A DNA stretch of 64,000 bases from Lachnospiraceae bacterium (GCA_910575835.1 CAJTGB010000024.1:1-64000), one strand, 5' to 3'. Positions 1-8,787 are shown, counted from the first letter of the stretch. Translations and numbers: made by a program. Notes: generated by a model not told the origin, from the letters alone.

Positions 1-101
1 TCCAATGTTTATGTCCATTTTTCTCTAATTTCTTTTCCTGCACGATATTCAGTTGTCAATCTTCGGCTGGAATCTCATTCATTGAGATTCCGAGAAGTTA
101 T
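1..101 (+). mobile_element. Right end of a second copy of the 1.8-kb insertion sequence
   Basis: The first 103 bases are identical to 57127-57229, the non-coding tail and right terminal repeat of the complete element at 55422-57227. The 17-bp terminal repeat lies at 85-101. Both copies have the same orientation. The rest of this copy lies outside the window. The element ends 25 bp beyond the stop codon of the PreA-like gene, so it landed just behind the purine operon without cutting the gene. Confidence 0.9.
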
Positions 102-128
102 ATGTATCATTAGTTATATGTATCATTA
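97..128. repeat. 16-bp tandem direct repeat at the IS junction
   Basis: GTTATATGTATCATTA occurs twice in tandem (97-112 and 113-128). The first copy overlaps the last 5 bp of the IS terminal repeat, and the second copy ends in the stop codon of the PreA-like gene. Seen directly; its origin (target-site choice or chance) is unknown. Confidence 0.8.
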
Positions 129-1322
129 GTTAAATGAATTGTAGAATTCGATTGATTTCCTCTCAAGCTCCAGATCTTCCTCCGTCTGCGCGGCACGTTT
201 CCCCGTGAGCGCTCCTGTCGGACAGACATCCAGACACAATCCGCAGAAACGGCATTTCTCAAGATCCACATGCATCTCAGGGAAGGATAAGGTTCTGGCA
301 TCATAACAGCATGCAGCCACACATTTGCCGCAGGAGATACATTTCTTCTTCCCATCCTCTTTATATGGCTCAAATGCAAAATCTAACTTGCTGACATACT
401 CCTTCTTCGGGAAATTCGGAAGCGCCGCACGGTTCACTTCTTCGATGGAGTGATATCCAAGCTCCGCCAGCCTCTTCGAGAGGTCATAGCACAGCTTCTC
501 CACATATTCGACTCCCTTAAGGATTCCTACCGTACATATACCCGCGCCCATAGCTCCCGCCATCATGTATTCAATGGCATTGTCCGCGCTCATCACGCCG
601 CCGGATGCGTACAGGTTCTTAAGCTCTGGATGATTGCGGGCGATCTCGGCATTGATGCGCATGGAGATGGGCCTCATAGCCGCTCCCGTCATCCAGCCGT
701 AGCCGTCTGCGCTCATCATCTCAGGGCGTGCCTTCTCGATGTCGATCTTAAGCGTCGGTCCGATGGAGTCGATGGCACATAAGCCGTCTGCTCCGTGCTC
801 CAGGCACTTCTTCGCCGTTCCCACCGGATCCGGCCAGTTGCCGCTCAGCTTGCAGATCACCGGGATCTTCACATGCGCCTTCGTGTAATCCAGCATAGGG
901 ATCAGCGTATCCTCCGTATAGGATACCAGCTCGATGATGTGCGCTCCCGCCTTCTCTACCTCGCCGACGATCTCCTGCGCCTCTTCAAGCGTATGGCCGA
1001 CGCTTGCGATCACGATCGCTCCCGCCTTCACCGTCTCCGGGATCTCCTTCTCATACCACTGCTGCCTGTCGCTGTCCGCCCATTTCTCACAGTTGATCAG
1101 GGAATCATTATTTACCGTTCCCATATGATGGACCGGATTGATCGCCGCTGACTTGCGGATGGTCTTCGTAACTACCGCTCCGCAGCCTGCCTTGAAGCCC
1201 TTGATCATACCCTCCGCTCCGTAGGTAAGCGGTCCTGATGACAGGATATATGGACTCTGAAGCTTATAACCGCAGAATTCAATCCCGATATCTGCCCCTG
1301 TCAGTTTCTCTTTCTCAAACAT
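126..1322 (-). CDS. PreA-like dihydropyrimidine dehydrogenase-type flavoprotein with two [4Fe-4S] clusters
   Basis: 398 aa. Residues about 10-310 form a dihydroorotate-dehydrogenase-like TIM barrel (FMN domain). Residues 328-368 carry two ferredoxin cluster motifs, CISCGKCVAAC and CRFCGLCLDVCP. This order matches the PreA subunit of NAD-dependent dihydropyrimidine dehydrogenase, which reduces the pyrimidine ring in the cytoplasm. No PreT partner is present. It is the last gene of the leftward ssnA-xdh operon, 44 bp after the 2Fe-2S subunit. That context suggests a redox step in purine-derived heterocycle breakdown instead of simple uracil reduction. Substrate is inferred only. An insertion sequence ends 25 bp downstream. 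Confidence 0.85.
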   Translation of the reverse strand: MFEKEKLTGADIGIEFCGYKLQSPYILSSGPLTYGAEGMIKGFKAGCGAVVTKTIRKSAAINPVHHMGTVNNDSLINCEKWADSDRQQWYEKEIPETVKAGAIVIASVGHTLEEAQEIVGEVEKAGAHIIELVSYTEDTLIPMLDYTKAHVKIPVICKLSGNWPDPVGTAKKCLEHGADGLCAIDSIGPTLKIDIEKARPEMMSADGYGWMTGAAMRPISMRINAEIARNHPELKNLYASGGVMSADNAIEYMMAGAMGAGICTVGILKGVEYVEKLCYDLSKRLAELGYHSIEEVNRAALPNFPKKEYVSKLDFAFEPYKEDGKKKCISCGKCVAACCYDARTLSFPEMHVDLEKCRFCGLCLDVCPTGALTGKRAAQTEEDLELERKSIEFYNSFN

Positions 1323-1366
1323 GCTCGTTTCTCCTTTCTATTCTCTGCATGTAATCTGCTTATATT

Positions 1367-1858
1367 TTAAATCTGTTCTCTGTGTGCTTCCTTCAACTGC
1401 TGTGCCGCCTCATAGATCGCAACGGTAAGCTGCTCATAGCCCGTACACCGGCACAGATTCCCTGAGATCGCCCTTCGGATCTCTTCTTTGGTGGCATCCG
1501 GGTTCTCGTCTAACAACGCCTTGGCGCTCATCACGAATCCCGGTGTGCAGAATCCGCATTGCAGCGCATGATTTTCAAGAATCGCTTCCTGGATCGGATC
1601 CAGCTTCCCGTCTGCTCCCACGCCTTCAATCGTTATGACTTCTCTTCCTTCCACGGAACCGATCGGCACCAGACAGGAAGTTACTGCCTTCCCGTCCAGG
1701 ATGACCGTACAGGCCCCGCATTCTCCAACGGCGCAGCCTTCCTTGGTTCCTGTAAGCTTAAGAGTATCCCTGAGCACATCCAGAAGCCTTTCGTTCGGAT
1801 ATGCCTCTACCGTTACCGGTTTTTTATTTATGATGAAATTCACTTCTATTTTCTTCAT
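1367..1858 (-). CDS. xdhC: Molybdenum hydroxylase, [2Fe-2S] subunit (xanthine dehydrogenase small-subunit type)
   Basis: 163 aa, the usual length for this subunit. It has a plant-type ferredoxin cluster, CAVGECGAC with a fourth Cys (C42, C47, C50, C62), and a second cluster in the helical domain (C101, C104, C136, C138, with CGFCTPG and CRCTG motifs). Together with the next two genes upstream it forms a three-subunit xanthine dehydrogenase/purine hydroxylase, passing electrons from the molybdenum centre to FAD. The letter suffix follows E. coli usage (A molybdenum, B FAD, C iron-sulfur). The family also includes CO dehydrogenase and nicotinate or hydroxybenzoyl-CoA enzymes; purine use is inferred from ssnA next door. 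Confidence 0.9.
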   Translation of the reverse strand: MKKIEVNFIINKKPVTVEAYPNERLLDVLRDTLKLTGTKEGCAVGECGACTVILDGKAVTSCLVPIGSVEGREVITIEGVGADGKLDPIQEAILENHALQCGFCTPGFVMSAKALLDENPDATKEEIRRAISGNLCRCTGYEQLTVAIYEAAQQLKEAHREQI

Positions 1859-1900
1859 CTTGATCCTCCGATTATATGGTCAGTTTCTTATGCAAGTTTC

Positions 1901-2779
1901 TTATGCAAATTGGCTGCCGCAGCACTCTATAAGCGCGTCCTCCACGATGGCCTCCACCGCCGGCTGCTTGTATTCCGTAGACCAGCGGATTCCGGTGCGC
2001 CTGATCATCTCTTCCGATACCGCCTTCCCTGCTTCCCTCCACAGTTCTTCTGACGGTTTTCTTCCTATTAATATATTCTCTGCCGTCTCTACCCGGTCCG
2101 GTGTGCTGAATATACAGCCCGGAGCGATCCGTGCGAAGTCTATCCTTCCCTCTTCGTCAAGCCTTAACGCCGCTGAAACATTCAGTCTGGATATCGCAAG
2201 AGCCTTCCTTCTTCCAAGCTTGGCGAATCCTGTGACCGTACCCTCAGGAAGCTTCCTGACGGTAAATTCTTTCACGAACTCATCTTCTTTGAGGCCTACC
2301 TTGCCCTGTCCTGTGTAGAAATCCTTAAGCGTGACCACACGCTCCCCGTCTCTTCCTCTGATCACCGTCCAAGCGTCCAGTGCGATCAGAGGCGTCAGCG
2401 GATCCGCCGCCGGGGACGCATTGCAGATACTTCCTCCGATGGTTCCGCGGTTCCGAATCTGCGGAGAACCTACGGTAGACGCCGCTTTCCCGAGAAATGG
2501 GATCCATCTTTTTATCACTTCTGACCGCTCCAGGTCCGTATGGGTCGTAAGCGCCCCGATATGGATCTGATCTCCCTCTTCCCTGATATACCGAAGCTCA
2601 TCTTCGAGAAAAGACAGATCCAGGAGACATTCCAATTCTTTCCATCGCTTATCCTTCTCTCGAATCTGTACCATGATATCCGTACCGCCGGCTACAATAC
2701 GCGCTTTTCCCTGATATCTGGCAAGCACCTCACACACCTCATCTGGCGTTTCCGCTCTATAATAATCATATTTAAACAT
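1901..2779 (-). CDS. xdhB: Molybdenum hydroxylase, FAD-binding subunit
   Basis: 292 aa. The N-terminal VAGGTD segment (about residues 30-35) and RNRGTIGGSICNASPAAD (about 108-125) are the two FAD-contact motifs of the CO-dehydrogenase flavoprotein/XdhB family, followed by the C-terminal domain. It accepts electrons from the iron-sulfur subunit and passes them to NAD or another carrier. It sits between the molybdenum subunit (15-bp gap) and the iron-sulfur subunit, the normal complex order apart from the large subunit being first. Identity as a flavin subunit is secure; the electron acceptor is not visible. Confidence 0.9.
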   Translation of the reverse strand: MFKYDYYRAETPDEVCEVLARYQGKARIVAGGTDIMVQIREKDKRWKELECLLDLSFLEDELRYIREEGDQIHIGALTTHTDLERSEVIKRWIPFLGKAASTVGSPQIRNRGTIGGSICNASPAADPLTPLIALDAWTVIRGRDGERVVTLKDFYTGQGKVGLKEDEFVKEFTVRKLPEGTVTGFAKLGRRKALAISRLNVSAALRLDEEGRIDFARIAPGCIFSTPDRVETAENILIGRKPSEELWREAGKAVSEEMIRRTGIRWSTEYKQPAVEAIVEDALIECCGSQFA

Positions 2780-2793
2780 ATGCGTTTTCCTTT

Positions 2794-5118
2794 CTATCTA
2801 AGCTTCTTCCCTAACAGTACCGTCTCCAGATCACAGGGATTCTCCCGGATCCGTCTGCCCGTCGCATTGTAAACCGCGTTGGCGATCGCCGCCGCAACCG
2901 CTTCCGTCGCCGGCTCTCCGATACTCTTCGCCCCGTAAGTTCCTGCCGGATCGCCTGACTCGAAGATCTGTACATCCATCTCGGGCGCATCCATTGATGT
3001 AGGCAGGATATAGGAATCAAAGTTCCGGTTCTTCACTTTGCCGTTCTTCGGCGCCACATCCTCCATGATTCCGTAGCCCTGGCCCATCACGATACCGCCG
3101 TAGATCTGTCCCTTGATCAGCGCCGGGTTGATGGCTCTGCCTACGTCATGGCTTGCCGTTACCTTCTTAAGATCCACATATCCGGTCCTCATATCCACTT
3201 CGACCTCTGCGATCACACATCCGTATGCGAAGGTCGGGAACGCCTTACCCTGCCCGGTCTCGTGATCCTGCGGCAGATCTTCCGGCATAAACCACTCATA
3301 AGCCGCCATCTGCTTGCCCGTCCAGATACATGCGCCCGTCACAGACGTGAACGGAACCGTGATCTCCGGGTGCGCTTTCAGGAAGAACACCGCGTCCTTC
3401 AGATCTATATCTTCCTCTGTAAGCTGCTCATAGGTAAGATCCGTGCCTTCCAGAGAGAATGACCGAAGCTCCAATGCATTCTTTATCATGACCTTCTTAA
3501 GCTTCTCCCCTGCCTTCCGCACAGACTGAGCGCCCATGACCGTCCCTCTCGACGCAACCGTCATACCGCTGTCCGCGATCGCGAAGGAATCAAGCTGCGG
3601 GAACTGGATATCCTCGTAATGAACTCCCAGCGCCTCCGCTGCGATCTGAGCATACGCCGTCTTAAGCCCCTGTCCGTTCTCCGCAAGACCGGAGGCGATG
3701 CTGACGCTTCCGTCCTCGTTGACGATCATCATACAGCCCGACGCATCCGGGGACTCTGCACCAAGCCCGCAGCCGCGGTAGCAGATTGCAAGTCCGATTC
3801 CCTTGCGGAACCTGGTATCCGGCTGCTGCTTATATTCCGCATGCTTCCTGATATAATCTGTCCGCTCTACCGTATCGTCCATCACATCCTGGAGGATGAC
3901 ATACTCTACCGGAATACCCGTAGCCGTTACGGAACCGTCCTTTAAGCAGTTGATCCTTCTCAGCTCCACTTCATCCATGCCAAGCTCCTCGGCAAGCTCT
4001 TCGATCAGCTGCTCCTGTCCGAAGATCAGCGACGGAGAGCTGTACCCTCTCATGGCGCCGGAGTGGATGTTATTCGTAAATACACCGTATGTATCCGTCT
4101 TGATATTCTCGATCTCGTAAGGACCTGAGGAATGTACATTGGCGCGCCAGTTCATGAACTGTGTCTGATTATTATATGCGCCGCAGTTGTCTACCTGCTC
4201 TCCTTCAAACGCCACGATCTTGCCCTCTTTCGTGGCTCCGATCTTATAGCGCAGACGGAACGGATGCCGCTTGGAGCTCTCCAGGAACGAATCCTCTCTC
4301 GAAAATACGAACTTGACCGGTCTCTTCGTCTGATAGGAGAGATATGCCGCCCTTGCCGTCACAAGACCGATTCCTTCCTCCTTGCCTCCGAAAGTCCCTC
4401 CCAGGATCGCCTGTATCATACGGACCTTATTCAGCGGGATTCCAAGAATGTCAGACACATACCGTCTGGTAAAGAACGGATTCTGCGCCGACGCCTGCAC
4501 CGTCATCAGCCCGCTGTTAGGATCCATGTATGCAAGCACCGCTTCCGGCTCTATGTAAGAATGCTCGATATACTGGGTCCTGTATTCCCGCTCGAGTATC
4601 ACGTCCGCCTGTTCAAAGCCTTTCTCTATATCACCCTTGCGGATGTGGAACAGAGAATCCTTGAAGATGTTCTTCTCATACTCCTCGTGCACCAGCGGCG
4701 CTCCCTCTTCCAGTGCGTCGTCGATAGTGTACACTCCCGGGAGCTCCTCATATTCTACTTCGATCGCTTCCAGAGCATCCTCTACCAGCGATTTGCTCTT
4801 TGCCGCCACCATTGCCACACAGTCTCCGGCATAGCGGATACGGTCTGTCAGGTACATGTACCCTGCCCAGCTCTTTGTCTTGCGAAGATCGGCGAATGTC
4901 ACCACCGCCTCGACGCCTTCTATCGCCTTCGCCTTATCTGTATTGATCCTTGTCACCCTCGCACTGGAATATGGGCTTCTTAACACTCCCGCATAGAGCA
5001 TCCCTTCCATATACAGATCAGCCGCATAGAGCGCTCTTCCTGATACCTTTTCCACACCGTCGATCCTTGGCTTGGATCTGCGGATTACATTATAATTCTC
5101 TTCCTTCACCTGATTCAT
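2794..5118 (-). CDS. xdhA: Molybdenum hydroxylase, molybdopterin-binding catalytic subunit
   Basis: 774 aa, full length for the XdhA/PucD large subunit. Residues about 20-125 are the a/b hammerhead domain. GGTFGGKEE near residue 241 is the molybdopterin loop, and the GEPATEA motif near 736 supplies the conserved catalytic glutamate. It hydroxylates a heterocycle using water as oxygen donor. It follows ssnA with a 2-bp gap, so the two are translationally linked. Purine or urate-type substrate is inferred from SsnA and from the diaminopropionate lyase in the same region. Related Clostridia enzymes may use a labile selenium ligand, which sequence cannot show. Confidence 0.9.
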   Translation of the reverse strand: MNQVKEENYNVIRRSKPRIDGVEKVSGRALYAADLYMEGMLYAGVLRSPYSSARVTRINTDKAKAIEGVEAVVTFADLRKTKSWAGYMYLTDRIRYAGDCVAMVAAKSKSLVEDALEAIEVEYEELPGVYTIDDALEEGAPLVHEEYEKNIFKDSLFHIRKGDIEKGFEQADVILEREYRTQYIEHSYIEPEAVLAYMDPNSGLMTVQASAQNPFFTRRYVSDILGIPLNKVRMIQAILGGTFGGKEEGIGLVTARAAYLSYQTKRPVKFVFSREDSFLESSKRHPFRLRYKIGATKEGKIVAFEGEQVDNCGAYNNQTQFMNWRANVHSSGPYEIENIKTDTYGVFTNNIHSGAMRGYSSPSLIFGQEQLIEELAEELGMDEVELRRINCLKDGSVTATGIPVEYVILQDVMDDTVERTDYIRKHAEYKQQPDTRFRKGIGLAICYRGCGLGAESPDASGCMMIVNEDGSVSIASGLAENGQGLKTAYAQIAAEALGVHYEDIQFPQLDSFAIADSGMTVASRGTVMGAQSVRKAGEKLKKVMIKNALELRSFSLEGTDLTYEQLTEEDIDLKDAVFFLKAHPEITVPFTSVTGACIWTGKQMAAYEWFMPEDLPQDHETGQGKAFPTFAYGCVIAEVEVDMRTGYVDLKKVTASHDVGRAINPALIKGQIYGGIVMGQGYGIMEDVAPKNGKVKNRNFDSYILPTSMDAPEMDVQIFESGDPAGTYGAKSIGEPATEAVAAAIANAVYNATGRRIRENPCDLETVLLGKKLR

Positions 5119-5120
5119 GA

Positions 5121-6443
5121 CTATTTCCTTTCATTCACCTGCCAAAATTGCCGGGTCACTTCCCTCAGTTTTTCTTTTGCCGCAGCCGCGTCGACCGTCA
5201 GCATCCTACCGTCTTTCTTAAGCTGCCTTCCGCCGACGAATACATTCTTCACATTCTGCGGATTGGTAAATAACACCAACTGGTCATACACATTCTTCTC
5301 ATTTACCGGAGTCGGCTGTTCCAGACTAACGGTGATCACATCCGCAAGATTGCCTTCCTTCAATACTCCCGCGTCTGTAAGGCCGATCGCCTGCGCACCC
5401 ATGGACGTCGCCATCTCGAACACTGTCTTCGCCGGCATCACCTGGGGATCCTGCTGGTTCGCCTTGTGCATCAGGAACGCGCCCCGCATGACTTCAAAGA
5501 AGTTGTTAACGTAACCGTCCGTGCCAAGCCCTACCGTCATTCCTCTGTCAAGCATCTTCGTTACCGGGGCGAACCCTCCGCCCACCTCGCAGTTGGACAG
5601 CGGCATGGACACTGCTTTTACCTGATGCTTCGCCAGAATATCGAGCTCCGCGTCTGTTGCCTGCACTACCTGGGAGGCCAGAACATTCTCATCCAGATAT
5701 CCGAGTTCCTCATAGATCTCAACCGGCGTCTTGCCGTATTCTTTCCGGCACCACTCCGGTTCGAATACGCTCTCGCTTAAGTGCATATGGGTCATACAGC
5801 GATTCTCGTCTGACAGTTTCTTCGCCTGCTTTACGAATTCTTCGGAGCAGGTAAACAGAGTGTGGATGCTATTGATTCCCTGTACCAGTCCGCCGTCACG
5901 GTTATACTTCTTCACAAATTCTATATTCTCACGTAAGCCTTCCTGTCCATTCTCTTTGCTCTTCCTCTCGCAAGCTTCAAATGAGAGCCTTCCTCTGAGT
6001 CCGGCTTCCTCCACGACCTTCTTCTCAACCTCCAGCGCTCCCGGGATCGCATTGGGTCCTTCCAGGATATCCACAAATGAAGTAACGCCGCTGTCGATCA
6101 TCTCCGCACACGCCCATCTGGCCGTCGCCTCTACCAGCTCGTGGTTCAGCCGGTCCTCCACATAAGGCCACCAGAAATCATCCAGGAAGCTTTCAAACTC
6201 TGTCACCATCGCTTCCGCCGTGATCCCGTGGGACAGAAAACCGTACATATGGTTATGCCCATTGACGAAGCCCGGCAGGATCATCTCATCCGGTACTTCT
6301 ATAAGTTTGTCTGCTTCATATACCAGAAGCTTGTCGTTGGGGGCGATCTGTACGATCCTGCCTTCCTTCATTCTCAATCCGTAATCTTTTTTAAGGCCGT
6401 TTTCCGTCATTAAAAAAGCACCCTTAATTACTGTTGCAGACAT
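5121..6443 (-). CDS. ssnA: SsnA-like amidohydrolase (putative aminohydrolase)
   Basis: 440 aa, metal-dependent amidohydrolase of the TRZ/ATZ branch. GHNHMYG gives the HxH metal pair (H63, H65). THMHLSE near residue 220 and GLGTDG near 305 supply the remaining histidine and aspartate ligands. In E. coli, ssnA lies in the ygeWXY-ygfK-ssnA-hyuA-xdh region linked to purine and urate degradation, and the same partners (xdh, ygeX) are here. It is first in its operon, starting at ATG 6443 behind an AAAGGAG site, about 290 bp from its promoter. Exact substrate is unknown; the family deaminates or hydrolyses nitrogen heterocycles. Confidence 0.85.
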   Translation of the reverse strand: MSATVIKGAFLMTENGLKKDYGLRMKEGRIVQIAPNDKLLVYEADKLIEVPDEMILPGFVNGHNHMYGFLSHGITAEAMVTEFESFLDDFWWPYVEDRLNHELVEATARWACAEMIDSGVTSFVDILEGPNAIPGALEVEKKVVEEAGLRGRLSFEACERKSKENGQEGLRENIEFVKKYNRDGGLVQGINSIHTLFTCSEEFVKQAKKLSDENRCMTHMHLSESVFEPEWCRKEYGKTPVEIYEELGYLDENVLASQVVQATDAELDILAKHQVKAVSMPLSNCEVGGGFAPVTKMLDRGMTVGLGTDGYVNNFFEVMRGAFLMHKANQQDPQVMPAKTVFEMATSMGAQAIGLTDAGVLKEGNLADVITVSLEQPTPVNEKNVYDQLVLFTNPQNVKNVFVGGRQLKKDGRMLTVDAAAAKEKLREVTRQFWQVNERK

Positions 6444-6483
6444 CTTCTTTCTCCTTTCCGCTGAAAATATACTTAATTACTCC

Positions 6484-6537
6484 GACACTGCCTTAGAGTC
6501 CTTGGGAAATACATTTTCCGCTTCCCATAACAGTGTC
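6484..6537 (-). promoter_or_regulatory. Third structured segment of the ssnA leader RNA
   Basis: Read on the minus strand, an outer stem GACACTG/CAGTGTC encloses an inner stem TGGGAA/TTCCCA and an unpaired purine-rich stretch containing GGACTCTAAGG. ACTCT in that stretch could alternatively pair with AGAGT of the adjacent hairpin, so it may take part in a structural switch. It lies between the proximal attenuator hairpin and the ribosome-binding site. I could not match it to a known riboswitch class. Confidence 0.45.
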
Positions 6538-6548
6538 CTGAATTCTAT

Positions 6549-6596
6549 AAAAAAAGAAGAGTCTAACAACCTTTGTGAAAGGTTGCCAAACTCTTC
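6549..6596 (-). promoter_or_regulatory. Proximal attenuator hairpin of the ssnA-xdh operon (copy A)
   Basis: Minus strand: a 41-nt hairpin of 19 pairs with a CAC loop, followed directly by seven U. The outer arm is GAAGAGU/ACUCUUC and the inner arm ACCUUU/AAAGGU. It has the form of an intrinsic terminator but lies between promoter and gene. Sequence is shared with copy B (6654-6701) and with the hairpin before the diaminopropionate lyase gene. Compared with copy B, two outer-arm pairs differ by compensatory changes, A-U to G-C and G-C to A-U. Confidence 0.7.
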
Positions 6597-6653
6597 TTCA
6601 AGCGCGCCTGCACTTCCGATTCCTGCCGCCAGAATCTTCCATGCAAAATGATG

Positions 6654-6701
6654 AAAAAAAGAGAAGTCCTCCGGCCTTTGCGAAAGGTCGGCAAACTTCT
6701 C
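6654..6701 (-). promoter_or_regulatory. Distal attenuator hairpin of the ssnA-xdh operon (copy B)
   Basis: Minus strand: a 41-nt hairpin with outer arm GAGAAGU/ACUUCUC, inner arm CCUUU/AAAGG, a CGC loop and two internal mismatches (G-A and A-C), followed by seven U. It lies about 30-40 nt after the expected transcription start and 58 bp before copy A. Two terminator-like hairpins in series before one operon suggest stepwise control. Confidence 0.7.
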
Positions 6702-6732
6702 TGTAAGTTCGTTCTTTATTAACTTTTTCTAT

Positions 6733-6761
6733 ATATTATATCATTGTTTTAGATTTGTCAA
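6733..6761 (-). promoter_or_regulatory. Promoter of the ssnA-xdh operon
   Basis: Minus strand: TTGACA at 6761-6756, then either TAATAT (17-bp spacer, 6738-6733) or the overlapping TATAAT (15-bp spacer, 6740-6735). It is placed so that both attenuator hairpins lie in the transcribed leader of about 280 nt. Confidence 0.65.
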
Positions 6762-6883
6762 TATATTTTTGTAGATTTTTTATAATATTACCTTTTACTT
6801 TATAGTTTCTCAGGAAATATTGCCGAAAATACCTGCCGGACAATTGGCAAATCCGCTGTATCTGCGCTTCCCTCAGCGGTATA

Positions 6884-8143
6884 TCAGTCAGAGAATATGG
6901 TCGGATATTTGGCTCTGTTCTTACTCCGGCATTCGTACAACACATCATCCGCCAGCTCGAGGATCTCCTCCACAGTCATCTTATTCTCCTTACCCTTGAC
7001 TTCCAGAACACCGTAACTGAAGCTGCGCTGGTACTTCATGAAGACTTCCTCCTGGAATTCCTTCAGGATCTCGGCAAGCTTGCGGTTGATCAAGTCCGCC
7101 ATATTACCGGAAAGGATCACACAGAACTCATCCCCGTCGATTCGTGTAAACGTGTCGCCGCCTCGGAAATTCTTCTTGACGATCTCCACGAACTTCTGGA
7201 TATATTCATCTCCTTCATGATGGCCGAACGTATCATTCACATATTCTAATCCGTCTAACTGCAGATAGCAGAGCGTTGCTTCCAGCTCGTCACGCAGAAC
7301 GATTCCCATATATTCCTCGAAGAACAGACGGTTCTTGATTCCCGTCAGCGGATCTTGATAAGACTGACTGGTAAGATTGCGGGCATTGCGCTTCTCATCA
7401 GTGATATCGACTACCACATGTACATAAGAAGACCTCTCCTTCCATTCCATCTGGAATGAAGTGACACGATAGTAGGTATCGGCTTCACCCTCCATCTCCC
7501 ACACCTTGTACTGCTCATGGCTATTCCATTTTAACAGCTCAGACTGGAATGAAAGACGCCGCTTACAAGTCGCACAGAAGGAACCGTCCATTACTCCTAC
7601 CTGCTTCCTCTTATTGCAGTATATGATCTCGCTGGTGTCTTTGTCCACAACAAGAAGCCACTCCTTCCTCCTGCTCAGCATCTCAACCAGAAGCTCATTA
7701 TACCCCTCGATCATCTCCGCGCGGCGTTCTGCCTTCTCAGCCGCCTCCTTAAGCTGCTCTTCCCTGTCCTTCAATTGTCTTGTCATCTCGTTGAACGCAT
7801 CCGAAAACTCTCCCAGGAAGGCTACGTGCTGAGAGTAATCTCCCTTGGTAACCTGCTGTGCCTGCCATGTAAGATGGTTTAAGTTCGCATGGAGATTCTT
7901 CAGGTTCTCACAGAGGAAATTATAATCCTTCGGAAATTCTACCGACAGATTACCCTTCGAAAGCTCCGTCGAATATGTAACCAGTTCATTCACCGCATTC
8001 TGGAGATATTGAAGCCCCTTTCCCAGATCCCGGTAAGGTTCGCTCAGCTCTCCGACTTCAAGTTGCTCTATCCACGAATCATAAAGAATACCCCTCAAAT
8101 ATTCAAACAATAGCTCGCAGTTCTTATTCGCATCCGCTCCCAT
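6884..8143 (-). CDS. PAS/GGDEF diguanylate cyclase
   Basis: 419 aa, cytosolic. Residues about 55-130 resemble a HAMP-like helical region, followed by a coiled coil, a PAS-like sensor (about 150-250) with several cysteines, and a C-terminal GGDEF domain (about 255-415). The signature reads DGDEF at 336-340, a variant tolerated in active cyclases. RGGD five residues before it is the product-inhibition I-site. It is predicted to make c-di-GMP. It follows the V4R-domain gene by 11 bp in one operon, so the V4R protein may be its ligand sensor. Why it sits between two purine-catabolism units is not clear from sequence. Confidence 0.85.
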   Translation of the reverse strand: MGADANKNCELLFEYLRGILYDSWIEQLEVGELSEPYRDLGKGLQYLQNAVNELVTYSTELSKGNLSVEFPKDYNFLCENLKNLHANLNHLTWQAQQVTKGDYSQHVAFLGEFSDAFNEMTRQLKDREEQLKEAAEKAERRAEMIEGYNELLVEMLSRRKEWLLVVDKDTSEIIYCNKRKQVGVMDGSFCATCKRRLSFQSELLKWNSHEQYKVWEMEGEADTYYRVTSFQMEWKERSSYVHVVVDITDEKRNARNLTSQSYQDPLTGIKNRLFFEEYMGIVLRDELEATLCYLQLDGLEYVNDTFGHHEGDEYIQKFVEIVKKNFRGGDTFTRIDGDEFCVILSGNMADLINRKLAEILKEFQEEVFMKYQRSFSYGVLEVKGKENKMTVEEILELADDVLYECRSKNRAKYPTIFSD

Positions 8144-8154
8144 TCTCTACCTCC

Positions 8155-8694
8155 TTATTCGTCTATGTCTGCTCTGAACCGGCATACCCTGTCGCCCGTC
8201 GCCCAGCAGTTCACCTCTGTCGCATTATAGGGCTTGCCTGTATACGAAGTAAGAATTCCTGCCAAAAAACCTTCATCATAGTTACATACTGTTTCCCCAA
8301 GCAGAGGCAGTCCGGAACAATCGGCATCCTCAGATACCGTAAGAACCATCTTGCCTGTCTCTTCATCAAACTTCTCAATCCGGAGGACCCCCATCTTAAA
8401 TTCTTCCAGACGCTTCTGAAGCTGCGATGTAAACTCTGACAGCCCCAGAGATGAATCCAGGTACTTTTCCGCAAAATATGTTCCGGCACGGAACCCTGCA
8501 CTCCGGAATATATCGATCTGTTCTTCCTTTCCAAGCCTTGCCGTCAATTCATCGCGGAGAGAATACTCCAAGAGCCTGTACACCGCCACCGGAAGCTCCG
8601 TCCCCAAGTTCTCTCTGCCATTTTCCTGCGCTTTCATGTAATCTGCAAGAGAAAGTTTTTTTCTGTTTTTCAAAAAAATGTTGTCTTCCATCAT
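8155..8694 (-). CDS. V4R-domain small-molecule-binding protein
   Basis: 179 aa. The C-terminal half (about 105-175) has the V4R (4-vinyl reductase) pattern: GLPLLGETVCNYDEGFLAG, then TGKPYNATEVNCWATGD and a final CRF. This domain binds small hydrophobic ligands or metals through conserved Cys/His residues. The N-terminal half is helical and has no family I recognise. It is the first gene of a two-gene operon with the GGDEF protein. A sensor role for the cyclase is inferred from this pairing. Confidence 0.75.
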   Translation of the reverse strand: MMEDNIFLKNRKKLSLADYMKAQENGRENLGTELPVAVYRLLEYSLRDELTARLGKEEQIDIFRSAGFRAGTYFAEKYLDSSLGLSEFTSQLQKRLEEFKMGVLRIEKFDEETGKMVLTVSEDADCSGLPLLGETVCNYDEGFLAGILTSYTGKPYNATEVNCWATGDRVCRFRADIDE

Positions 8695-8729
8695 GTTTCC
8701 CTTTCTTACAAATATAGTGTACCAATTGT

Positions 8730-8758
8730 ATTATAATAGATTATTTTCACTTTGCCAA
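8730..8758 (-). promoter_or_regulatory. Promoter of the V4R-GGDEF operon
   Basis: Minus strand: TTGGCA (8758-8753), 17-bp spacer, TATAAT (8735-8730). It is divergent from the lyase promoter, with about 30 bp between the two -35 elements. Confidence 0.6.
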
Positions 8759-8787
8759 TAAAAAAACAAAGATTCTTAATCTATCTA

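Noticed and set aside
6484-6701. Classic guanine/adenine (purine) riboswitch before ssnA
   Set aside because: No three-way junction with the conserved junction and loop sequences of that class; the elements are single long hairpins ending in U-runs.
6736-6948. 70-codon leftward frame overlapping the end of the GGDEF gene
   Set aside because: It covers the ssnA promoter, overlaps the GGDEF gene end and lacks a ribosome site.
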